Positions 43,916-53,044 of a stretch of DNA of 64,000 bases are shown piece by piece (the stretch's first letter is position 1; each line of letters opens with the position of its first letter). This DNA comes from Onchidella celtica (Eukaryota; Mollusca; Gastropoda; Systellommatophora; Onchidiidae): assembly GCA_963931925.1 (NCBI GenBank), contig OZ007581.1, forward strand, positions 21,510,947 through 21,574,946, in the 5' to 3' direction. Made by a program: the position numbers and the translations under genes. Below the pieces are notes generated by a model that made no database searches, was not told the origin of the DNA, and saw nothing but the letters and a program-made list of their open reading frames with translations.

Positions 43916-44692
43916 GTCATACTATGTGCTGTTATGCTTGTTTTGTCATAGCAGTAGTTGTCCCATAGGATAATGTCCATAAAGGCCTCTGGGAAATAAA
44001 TGAGGTAGGCATACAAAGTTATATCACTGTTGGTTTCAAATTACCTTTTGATGCACTGGTTCACAATAGCCTTCCGATATCCACACAATACAAAACAGTG
44101 TTTTTTGTCGATACATGGGGAACTGGAGAATTCTGGTGAAAACAATAATCAGGTTATAGTGGCACGCCTGAACACATCATTTCCATCAAAAATAAATAAT
44201 ATCTGACACACAATGTTGGTAGAAAAGACACGCCGAAAGCTTTATTATGTGGAAACGTATGGCAGCAATACTGATTTCTTTGTTCACTGGGGCAAACCAA
44301 CTGCGTCTCTGATGTGCTCATGTTCGCCCGTGTTGTGTATGCATGCCTGTATTCGATCGTCGTTTGTTTTGTCCACAAGGTAATCGAAAAGGATGAAACT
44401 GAACGAAATAGACATTGACATTTTCTGTGCTACAAAGCCATCTCTGACAAAGGTTGTGGACATTGGAATACCAGTTAATCATGATTAAAACTCTGTTGGC
44501 CTCTTGGGTGATCACTTAGATTGTACAATAGATGTTAAGTAAAGTAAATATAGCAGCTGGTTAAAAATAAAAATTAACTTTCAGCACAACGATTATATAT
44601 TACTTCAAATCTATTGTATAGTCTAAGGGATCAGCCAAGAGGACAACAGAATTTTAATTATGATTGACTGGTATACATATATAAGCCCGTGA
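43916..44692. other. unassigned stretch
   Basis: Nothing recognised. Confidence 0.45.
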
Positions 44693-44856
44693 ACTTGAAC
44701 AATACTGAACAACGGCTTATTTTTTATTGCATGCTAGCCACCCTCACTATGCTAGATTTGACAGAATCCCCAGGACTTGAACAATACTGAACAACAGCTT
44801 ATTTTTTATTGCATGCTAGCCACCCTCACTATGCTAGATTTGACAGAATCCCCAGG
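44693..44856. repeat. recent tandem duplication, 2 x 82 bp
   Basis: 44,693-44,774 and 44,775-44,856 differ at one base (CGGCTT versus CAGCTT). Confidence 0.98.
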
Positions 44857-47225
44857 ACCAGGTCGTCTTGGACTGAAACAACATACTTCGATGATGCTAA
44901 AACTACTGAAAAGAAATGTAGTAGTTTTGTTCGTTTAAAATCTTAAACAGTCAACTGCTTTGTTAATTTTTTATTTTTTTGGGTCTTCTTTACACAGTTA
45001 TGAGAACAATTATCGAGTGACTGCCTTTGAGCAGGAAGACACATTTCCTTTAGCAACTGATACCTTCGCAACGTCAACACGAAAATAACTGAAAAGAAAC
45101 GTAGTCTGAGATGCGCTGTGAGAGGCTTTGATAAGTATACAAAATCCAAACCCAGACAGACATTTCGGTAAATCTTGGCGAGAACACCAACAAATTACCA
45201 CATAACGTCAGACATGCACAGCCGATCTTTGTCACCAGTTTCACTGTGTAGTGTGAGTATTCTTTTTCTCATTCGTTAAGGGTGATGTCATCAAAGAATG
45301 TTCTGCAGCCGGGCTGATACTATATTAGACTTATTTACCACTTTCCCCCGTTTGCTTTCTTTCTATAGATCCTGAACAAAGAATGAAATATCGCAATACG
45401 ACAAAGACGCCAAATATTTTTAAAGACCCGCCTAAAAAAAATAAAAAAAATGCAAACTCAGAATGGAAAACAATGCCACCAGCAGTGTAGGAGTTAACTG
45501 CAAATTTTTGCTTGGTTATTCAAACCCCATCAATATCACCAGACAGCATGGCCACAATTCTGTCTTGTGGATATTATGTCTTTTTGTTGTTTTACTGGGT
45601 CCCCATTAATCGACAACTTCTGTCATCACAAGTTCTGAGAGCACTTTACACCTTGTCCCATTTTATTTAAGGGCGCTCCATCTCGGTTTGCTGTCAAGTT
45701 GTCTGTATAGCCTCTCGATCTCTCCCGTGTTCATTGTCTTATGTTATGTAAGGACACTTTATCTGCCAACCTCTTCCCGACCACCATCATTAACTCCTGT
45801 CTCCTCTCAACCCTGCATGAGCAAATGAAACAAAGGCCGGTAACTCTAGATAATCAATGACTATTATCGCCAAGGGTTGTTGGCTATTCCAGTTCGGCGG
45901 CGCTAATCTCGCTAAGCTTGGGAGGTGCGCACTATAAATCACGAAAAGCAACACGGGCTGTGTATTTGTAGGAAGTCTTTTTCACCTTTTCCTCTCCATT
46001 TTTTTTTTCATTTTCACCAGTAACGAGACCGAAGACCGAAATGGCGCACGGACGTGAAGGAAAAAAAAAAATAACGAAGAGGCGGCCACTGACAGACACG
46101 TTCTAGGCAAGCTTGAGGGAAGTGAGAGTTAGATAGAGAGTGTAACGAGACACAATATATTTTTCTTTCGCAATAAAATTTCTGGCTGCCGTTTGTTTCA
46201 CTTTTTCTTTCCACAGAGCAGATCGGCTATTGTTTTCACTCAAAAACTACCCAATAGAATTCAAACTGCCATTTATTAGTTCATATTTTAAAACTATATT
46301 CATCTAATGATTGGGGAAAATATTGTTCAGACACATTATCTGTGTCTTATCAATAATCATAATTTTTTTTTTTTTACCAGTAACATCAAAAACAACTCTG
46401 CAATAAAAGATAAAAGCGGGCTATTCTGTCAACTGACACTGCCTCGAACATGTTATTGTTAAACTGAGAGGGCTAAGTAGAAAAGAAATTATATTTCTCG
46501 GCCTATTGTTTTTAGTATCAAAAGTCACAGAGAAAAAAAAAACCCAACCCAATCTCTTAAGCTCCTAAAAAAAAAAAAAAACCAACAAGGAAAAAACAAC
46601 CACGGAAATTCCAACTCCCGGGGCGGGTGGGGTACCACAAAGTGATTTTTCAAATTGTGTTTTTTACAAATCAATTTCAATATTAAGAAAGGCAATACTG
46701 AAACAAGAAAAATAAAAAGAAAATTTTGAAAATCCATCAATAAATAATTTTTTTACAAATTTTTTGGACTTAGAAAATTTCTCTGCCATTTTCGGAGTCA
46801 AAACAAGCCACTTTCCGACCACAATATCAAGAACAGATATTATATAAGTCAAGAATTATTTCCATCATACAAAACAGAGCCCCATTTCCTTTAAGGAAAA
46901 AAAAAAACCAAGGTCATAAAGAAAGAGACAATTTCACAATAGGCTTTCAAACTCTAAAATAAATGCGAACGAAATGTAAGTTTTTTAGGAAAAATGACTC
47001 TCGAAGCCATTTTTGGCACACAATATTTTTTAAATTTTTGTACAAAAGTTCTTCAAACTGCTATTGATTGTGCCATACCACTTGCACTACTGTGTTAATT
47101 TTTTCTAAACTTGTATCTTCATTGGCTTTTACGTAATAGGCCCTCAAAATCGGCTCGGGGCACATTTTGACACTTTGGTAGAAAAAAAGTCGAAAAACCC
47201 CTTTTATAACAAAATTTTAAAAATA
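44857..47225. other. unassigned stretch
   Basis: Moderately AT-rich, becoming very AT-rich after 46,300, with many A- and T-runs. ORFs of 62-71 codons without motifs. Confidence 0.45.
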
Positions 47226-47600
47226 CATAGAAAATCAACCGATAGAGCTAGATGAATGGTTAATACATCATTGGAAAGGTCTTTTCAAGCTCTTTATGTT
47301 TGAACAAAAGAGAAATGTCAAGCAATATCAAGAACATTTTTAAAATTACATGAAAGAAGGTATGGTTTAAAAATTGTAAATGTTCAAGGAAAATTTAAAC
47401 TTTTTAGAAAATTCACAAAAAATGAAATAATTAATCTAGAAGGAAGATCTATATATCATTGGAAAGCTATTTTAAAGTTCTGCATGTTTAAATAATACAG
47501 AAAAGTACAGAATCGTTAAGCCCATTTTAAAAATATGGCCTTCATTAAAGAAATTACAATTTAAAAATTTTATGCTTGAAACAAGAATTATATTTTTTTG
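47226..47600 (+). repeat. imperfect tandem repeat, ~185-bp period
   Basis: TCATTGGAAAGGTCTTTTCAA at ~47,268 and TCATTGGAAAGCTATTTTAAA at ~47,457 are followed by matching TGTTT.AA and ATTTTTAAAATTA/ATTTTAAAAATAT blocks. Confidence 0.6.
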
Positions 47601-47789
47601 AAAACAAACAAGCTCAGTTACTGAAAATTGAAAAGCTAGAAAGTAGAAATATATTACATTAAAATAATGAAGACATTAATAGATGTCTGAAGGAGCAGCT
47701 ATGATGATTTATTATACAATTTGAAATAAGCAATAACAACATATTATGTTTTGAAATGTTTATTAAAGGTGAACCCTTAAATTCACAAG

Positions 47790-47797
47790 CTCCAGTC
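47790..47797. repeat. target-site duplication CTCCAGTC (left)
   Basis: Identical to 53,037-53,044. Confidence 0.85.
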
Positions 47798-47880
47798 GGG
47801 TACGGGAAAACTGAGCCGGATTTTTAATCCTATTGTTCAAAACTTCAAAGGTAGCTGTTGGAAGACTGAGCCGGTTTTTG
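47798..47880 (+). repeat. left terminal array (TIR plus inner ACTGAGCCGG motif)
   Basis: Outer motif AACTGAGCCGG at 47,809-47,819, inner GACTGAGCCGG at 47,864-47,874. Matches the right end in inverse order. Confidence 0.88.
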
Positions 47881-47983
47881 GCATATCGATACTTAATTTT
47901 TCTAACGACTAGTCAACCTCTTCCGTTCGCCACTTATCGAGACTGTTTCTTTGCTGCTTTTTTTCTGGTGAATTTTGTAAGAA

Positions 47984-48517
47984 TTAAATGCATGTAATTA
48001 TAACAACTGATTGAAACGGTCTCGATACGTGTTCTAAGGTTGTAATAATGGCGATTTCGTTCTCTTCGTCGACATTGATGATGAATGGAGAAGAACTTTC
48101 TTTTAAAGCTCTCAAAGTCTCCACACGAGTCTTGGGCAATGTGGGTCTTGTTTTTAAGCGGCTGCTGCAGGCTTGTCGGCACAGGTTTTGGACGTCTTTG
48201 GCAGTGATTGTTGATAGCGACGACACAGCTTTGCACACCAGTTTAGCCGGTCGTTCATTTGGCTCTTCTGTTGCTTTTCTCTTTACAAGGGTTCTGGCCA
48301 AATTCATTTCTTTGGCATTGTGCGATGGAGGTTGGTGGTTATGCTCGCCTCCATTCTTCTTTACCGTGCTGCAGTCGGGATCGGTAATGATACTTGCTTT
48401 ACACTGCCTGTTAGTGCACCTCCACCTCACCGATTTCTTGTTTGTTTCAGCCAATCTGTAGTAAAACCCATTATCAATAAGCCCTTTTCGGCCTCGTTCT
48501 GTCGTAAAAGTCTCCAT
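47984..48517 (-). CDS. FLYWCH-domain protein, 177 aa (MULE transposase N-terminus)
   Basis: Residues 3-62 form a FLYWCH zinc finger: a GRKGLIDNGFYYRL start, RWRC with W32 and C34, C39 of CTNRQC, and H59/H61 of EHNHQP. FLYWCH fingers bind DNA and commonly begin animal MULE transposases. The downstream portion (LPKTRVETLRALKESSSPF, IAIITTLEHV) resembles the linker that precedes the catalytic core in those proteins. Here the protein ends before any DDE core and close to the left element end. It could be an exon (a weak donor, CACGTATCG, lies near 48,030) or a truncated product that binds the termini without cutting. The frame is intact. The ATG was chosen as the first Met before the finger. Confidence 0.8.
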   Translation of the reverse strand: METFTTERGRKGLIDNGFYYRLAETNKKSVRWRCTNRQCKASIITDPDCSTVKKNGGEHNHQPPSHNAKEMNLARTLVKRKATEEPNERPAKLVCKAVSSLSTITAKDVQNLCRQACSSRLKTRPTLPKTRVETLRALKESSSPFIINVDEENEIAIITTLEHVSRPFQSVVIITCI

Positions 48518-48776
48518 TCAAACGTCTTTCATCTGGCTCTGAATGAAGCACTTCCGGTCGAGGAGACGCACGCTTGTTCTGAGAGCTCCTTATTTACACC
48601 CCATTTTTTAATGAATTTACCAAATTTTTAATACTTATATCATACCAACAGTGTTTTCACTGTATTTTATATGATCTGGAAGTGAAAGTGAAAGTGATTT
48701 GATTAAATTTTTAATCTCTTGGTACCAGATTTGTGATTATAGCTGGAAGGTAAGGGTGGATTGAAAAATTTCCAAA
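48518..48776. promoter_or_regulatory. divergent spacer between FLYWCH and CR1-like ORFs
   Basis: 259 bp, AT-rich, with repeated GTGAAA units at about 48,680-48,697 and a TCTCTTGGTACCAGA palindrome at 48,716-48,729. A related TCTTGGTGCCAAGAGA palindrome occurs just after the CR1 stop (52,381-52,396). Promoter activity is an inference from the divergent layout. Confidence 0.35.
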
Positions 48777-51700
48777 ATGGCGACTGCTTGTGCCGATGGG
48801 AAGTCCACATCTTGTGTTATTATCGAGAGGGAGACAGTGAGATTTCTCCTCCTAATGTTGATAGGATTATTCATTATTTTAGTATATAGATCAGAATTGT
48901 ATTCACTTGGATGTAGATGGAATATTAGATCTAGATCTAAACATGAGGCTAATTATAACAACTGGAAATTTAGTGTTGTCAACTCGCCTAAATTCATGAC
49001 CTCATTAATAAACACATGGTCTGTCCTCAGTCAGAAAAGGAGAAAAAGATCTAGATCTAGAACCAGTTCGAAATTTAGGTTAACTAGTCCTTCAAATAAA
49101 ATGAATATTTCTTTAGTAATGTTTTTACTACTGTCATTGTCGGGTAACGTAGAGCTCAACCCTGGACCCCAGACCAGATTCCCCCCTTGCCCCGTTTGCC
49201 TAAAAAAATGCACCTGGAAAACGAGGGCCATTGCATGTGATAGTTGTGACTGCTGGTACCACATTGACTGTATGGGAATAAGCTCAGTAATGTATGAAGC
49301 ACTAGGCAACAGCAGTGCCGCATGGGAATGTGTCCAGTGTGGCATGCCAAATTTTAGTTCCAGCTTGTTCACTGATTTTCAATTAAACTTAGATAGAAGT
49401 AGATCAAGATCCCACAATAGTTTTGATATCTTACAACATTTGGATATGAACAAAAGTAACACTGAAATACCAAATTTTGAACCAAAATGTTCGTCAACTC
49501 CATACCCCAAATCCAAGAAAAAAGAGCCAGCCAAAGAGAATACTATGTTTAGAACGCAGGTTATAAATTTTCAGAGCATTTGGAACAAGAAAGAAGAACT
49601 GAGCTCATTTTTGAATGAAACTAAATCCGATGTAATCATCGGAACAGAAACGTGGCTAAATGAAAATATAAAAACCAGTGAAATCTCAATCAGCGATGAT
49701 TACGAAATCTACAGAAACGATAGGAAGAAGAGAAGGGGAGGTGGGGTCTTGATAGCAGTGAAGAAAAATTTAGTCAGTGAAAAAATACCTAGTGAGGAAG
49801 CAGCAGAAACTGTCTTCTGTAAGATTAGCGTGAAGGGTAAACCTCCTCTCGTTGTGGGTGCAGTCTATCGACCCCCTAGTAGTGACCTGGAAACTAGTAA
49901 GAACATTTGTGATGAACTTCTCAGTGCCTACCAAAAGAACAAAAAGGCTACCATCTGGATAGGAGGAGACTTCAATTTACCTGACATAAACTGGGAAGAA
50001 GGTAACGTGAAGAGTTGCCAAAATTTAAAAGAAATAAATGACTTATTTTTAGACAGCATTGCGGATATAGGCCTAGAGCAAGCAGTAAAAGAAACCACTC
50101 GAGGAGATGCACTGTTAGACCTATTTTTTACTAATTTCCCTAACCTTACAAGAGAGCTCAAAATTCTCCCTGGCCTAGGGGACCATGACATAGTTCAAAT
50201 CGATTCAGAACTGAAACCCTTTAAAAAAAGACCTATTAGGCGACAGATTTACCTATGGAATCAGACAGACGAAAATATACTGAAAAGAGAGGCAGCAACT
50301 TTTGGCAGTTTTTTCATGAAATACCACTCTTCAAAAACGGACGTAAACAAACTTTGGGACTGTATCAAGTTAAATCTGAATACGATCATGGAAAATGTTA
50401 CAACAAAAATGTCATCCACGAAAATTCATCAACCCTGGATAAATACTTTAACGAAACGATTAGTCCGGAAAAAATATAAATGGTTCAAAAAAATGAAACA
50501 GTGCAACTCCGAACGAGTAAAAAAAAAAAATCTAGAAATCAAAAGATTGACCCAGAAAGAATGCCGGAAAGCTCATAATAATTATGTCCATGAGATGATA
50601 AGTGATACAAGTGATAACAGCAAAAAACTATGGAGATATGTGAAAAGTAAAAATAAAGAAAACTTAGGAGTAGCCGCACTGAACGATGAGAGAGGACACC
50701 CACAGCAAGATGCCCAAAAAAGAGCCAATATTTTAAATACTCAATTTTGTAAGGTCTTTTCTGACCCAGGGGGTGTCTACTCGGGAGAGCTGAGTGGTGC
50801 CAAACTGCCGGATATGGATGAAATATGTGTTACAGAAAATGGAGTAATGAAACTTTTGGAAAACCTTAATGAAAATAAAGCTACAGGGCCTGATGGAATT
50901 ACCGCCAAATTACTGAAACTTTGTGCCAAGGAAATTGGCCCCGTTTACACTTTGTTGTTTAGAGCTTCAATTGAACAAGGAAAAATACCGGAAGACTGGA
51001 AAAAAGCAAATGTCGTACCCATCTTTAAGAAAGGAAATAAGGCTAGTCCTGAAAATTATAGACCAGTCTCCCTGACATCAATATCTTGTAAGCTTTTAGA
51101 GCATATCTTGCACACCAGCATCATGAAGCATCTCGATAGACACTCAGTTTTAACACATGTACAGCATGGTTTTAGAAAATACAGGTCGTGTGAGTCCCAG
51201 CTGATCACAACTTGCAACGATTTCGTTAATAACTTGAATAATACCAGACAGACGGACACCATTTTACTAGATTTCAGTAAGGCCTTCGATAAAGTGCACC
51301 ATGCCAGTCTTTTGACTAAACTAAACCATTATGGAGTTAGAAACAGTACTTTGAAGTGGATTAAGTCTTTTTTAGAAAACAGAACACAAATAGTAGTCGT
51401 TGACGGAAAGTCATCCAATCCTGCACCTGTTCTCTCGGGAGTACCTCAGGGTACTGTAATGGGCCCCTTGCTATTTTTAGTTTATATTAACGATATGCCA
51501 AGTAAGATCTCTCCAGGCACTAAGTTACGACTGTTTGCCGATGATAGCCTCCTCTATAGAACAATAAATTCAAAAGAAGATACGGAAATTTTACAGAAAG
51601 ATTTGGACAGCCTACAAGAATGGGAGAGGGACTGGCGTATGGAATTCCACCCCAATAAATGCCAAGTCCTGAGAATTTCAAATAAACATCACAACATCAC

Positions 51701-52355
51701 CTCAGACTACTTTATACATGGTGAGAAATTGAGTGAAACAGATGAGGCTAAATATTTAGGAGTTACATTGGACAGAAAACTTACATGGAACCAACATATT
51801 AATAGCACATGTAACAAAGCAAACGGTATACTAGCATTTCTGAAAAGGAACATCTCTAACTGTGATAGGAAAGTAAAAGAAAAATGCTATAACACCTTCG
51901 TGAGGCCCTCCCTAGAGTATGGCTGCAGTGTCTGGGACCCCCACTGTCGAATAAATATAGAACAACTGGAAAGGGTCCAGAGGAGAGCTGCTCGCTTTGT
52001 GACAAATGAGTATGCTAGAAGTAGTAGTGTCAATAAAATGATGAGAGACCTCGAGTGGACACCACTAGAAGAAAGAAGAGCAAAAAACAAAGTAAAACTA
52101 TTTTACAAGGGCAGGGAAGGAAATACCAATATCCCATTGAACCACCTCACCATTAACACCAGAGGCAACAGAAAGAATAACATAAAATATAACATCCCCA
52201 ACTCACGGATTAACAGCCATCTTTACTCTTTTTACCCTAGTGTCATCAGGATGTGGAACAACCTCCCGGCAGAAGTCCAAAAACTATCGTCTGCAACGGC
52301 TTTTGGCAATGAATTGAAGAACATAATTATCCGTTGCAGCTACCATTGTATTTAA
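48777..52355 (+). CDS. CR1-like LINE polyprotein with 2A-like motif and PHD finger, 1,192 aa
   Basis: Intact single ORF. Residues 22-37 are hydrophobic (VRFLLLMLIGLFIILV), 89-97 basic Arg/Ser-rich. A second short hydrophobic run leads to GNVELNPGP at 123-131, which matches the 2A recoding motif except Asn for the first Asp. Residues 138-188 form a PHD-type C4HC3 finger (C138, C141, C154, C157, H162, C165, C185, C188). The endonuclease is at about 259-476 (ETWL, GGDFNLPDINW, GDHDIV). The reverse transcriptase is at about 700-960: NYRPVSLTSI, HGFRKYRSCE, LDFSKAFDKV, GVPQGTVMGPLLF, LFADDSLLY with FADD at 920-923, YLGVTLD. The tail has the RVQRRAARFV block of CR1/L2 elements. The Met at 48,777 follows AAA-ATGG, a good Kozak-like context. 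Confidence 0.95.
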   Translation: MATACADGKSTSCVIIERETVRFLLLMLIGLFIILVYRSELYSLGCRWNIRSRSKHEANYNNWKFSVVNSPKFMTSLINTWSVLSQKRRKRSRSRTSSKFRLTSPSNKMNISLVMFLLLSLSGNVELNPGPQTRFPPCPVCLKKCTWKTRAIACDSCDCWYHIDCMGISSVMYEALGNSSAAWECVQCGMPNFSSSLFTDFQLNLDRSRSRSHNSFDILQHLDMNKSNTEIPNFEPKCSSTPYPKSKKKEPAKENTMFRTQVINFQSIWNKKEELSSFLNETKSDVIIGTETWLNENIKTSEISISDDYEIYRNDRKKRRGGGVLIAVKKNLVSEKIPSEEAAETVFCKISVKGKPPLVVGAVYRPPSSDLETSKNICDELLSAYQKNKKATIWIGGDFNLPDINWEEGNVKSCQNLKEINDLFLDSIADIGLEQAVKETTRGDALLDLFFTNFPNLTRELKILPGLGDHDIVQIDSELKPFKKRPIRRQIYLWNQTDENILKREAATFGSFFMKYHSSKTDVNKLWDCIKLNLNTIMENVTTKMSSTKIHQPWINTLTKRLVRKKYKWFKKMKQCNSERVKKKNLEIKRLTQKECRKAHNNYVHEMISDTSDNSKKLWRYVKSKNKENLGVAALNDERGHPQQDAQKRANILNTQFCKVFSDPGGVYSGELSGAKLPDMDEICVTENGVMKLLENLNENKATGPDGITAKLLKLCAKEIGPVYTLLFRASIEQGKIPEDWKKANVVPIFKKGNKASPENYRPVSLTSISCKLLEHILHTSIMKHLDRHSVLTHVQHGFRKYRSCESQLITTCNDFVNNLNNTRQTDTILLDFSKAFDKVHHASLLTKLNHYGVRNSTLKWIKSFLENRTQIVVVDGKSSNPAPVLSGVPQGTVMGPLLFLVYINDMPSKISPGTKLRLFADDSLLYRTINSKEDTEILQKDLDSLQEWERDWRMEFHPNKCQVLRISNKHHNITSDYFIHGEKLSETDEAKYLGVTLDRKLTWNQHINSTCNKANGILAFLKRNISNCDRKVKEKCYNTFVRPSLEYGCSVWDPHCRINIEQLERVQRRAARFVTNEYARSSSVNKMMRDLEWTPLEERRAKNKVKLFYKGREGNTNIPLNHLTINTRGNRKNNIKYNIPNSRINSHLYSFYPSVIRMWNNLPAEVQKLSSATAFGNELKNIIIRCSYHCI

Positions 52356-52600
52356 AGTGCGGGTCTATTTTTGTGCACAATCTTGGTGCCAAGAGATATT
52401 TTTAACCAGAGATATGTATATAACAAAAGAATTTACACAACGATATATTTTAAATGGTCTTAATATATATGCTGTTTTAGCCTGTTTTAGCCTCAGAGCA
52501 GTGGCGTCGAGTCGCACATGGTGCAGTTGAGGAATCGTCTGAGTAAATAGACGAATCAACTCCATGAGAAGAAGAAGAAGAAGAATGTAATGTAATGTAG
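52356..52600 (+). other. CR1-like LINE 3' UTR and (GAA)n tail
   Basis: Downstream of the stop: a TCTTGGTGCCAAGAGA hairpin, a repeated CCTGTTTTAG pair, then GAAGAAGAAGAAGAAGAA at 52,567-52,584 followed by TGTAATGTAATGTAG. The GAA run is a plausible LINE tail. I found no convincing target duplication on the 5' side. Confidence 0.6.
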
Positions 52601-52949
52601 CATTGAACAACATAACATTTTTTTTTTTTTGTGTAGTGTGCTATGTAATGTCTTGTGTGTTGGCTAAAATTAGGTTTTGCTTAAAAGCCTATGTCTTGTG
52701 TGCTAGGTGATGTTTTGTCAGTCTCTTAAGTTCTAGTGCTGAGATTTGTTTTGGTTTGGGCTAGTGTTTGGGCTTGAGTTGTGTTAAGCGCGCGCGCACA
52801 GTCAGTTTGTGACTGTTCCTGTTGTGTGTTAGCATGCTGAGTCTATCCAAAGATTTATCATGTTTATACAGTCCAGTGACTTCAGGGTAAGTACACCAGG
52901 GTAATCGATCTAAAGTTAAAAAACAACATAGTCGAATCTACAAAAAAAA

Positions 52950-53036
52950 CCGGCTCAGTTTTCCAACAGGGGTCGGCGACTTATTGCGCAATGCGTTGCA
53001 TAACAGGTGAAAAACCGGCTCAGTCTTCCGTACCCC
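52950..53036 (-). repeat. right terminal array (TIR plus inner ACTGAGCCGG motif)
   Basis: Inner CCGGCTCAGTT at 52,950-52,960 and outer CCGGCTCAGTC at 53,015-53,025, ending CCGTACCCC. Confidence 0.88.
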
Positions 53037-53044
53037 CTCCAGTC
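53037..53044. repeat. target-site duplication CTCCAGTC (right)
   Basis: Identical to 47,790-47,797. Confidence 0.85.

Larger units (their letters stand above)
47798..53036. mobile_element. composite TIR element: FLYWCH gene plus CR1-like LINE, 5.24 kb
   Basis: Ends read GGGTACGG(G/A)A(A/G)ACTGAGCCGG inward from both sides. At each end a second copy of (T)GTTGGAA(A/G)ACTGAGCCGG lies about 55-65 bp further in, so both ends have a matched two-motif array. An exact 8-bp duplication CTCCAGTC flanks the whole. Inside are two divergent intact ORFs: a FLYWCH protein (minus, 48,517-47,984) and a 1,192-codon CR1-like polyprotein (plus, 48,777-52,355), with 259 bp between their starts. The FLYWCH domain, TIRs and 8-9 bp duplication suit a MULE of the Phantom type. 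A LINE nested in a deleted MULE is the simplest reading. Confidence 0.85.

Noticed and set aside
47992-52591. ATGTAAT at 47,992 and 52,585 as a target duplication for the CR1-like LINE
   Set aside because: It would place the intact FLYWCH ORF inside the LINE 5' UTR in antisense, and seven AT-rich bases match easily by chance.
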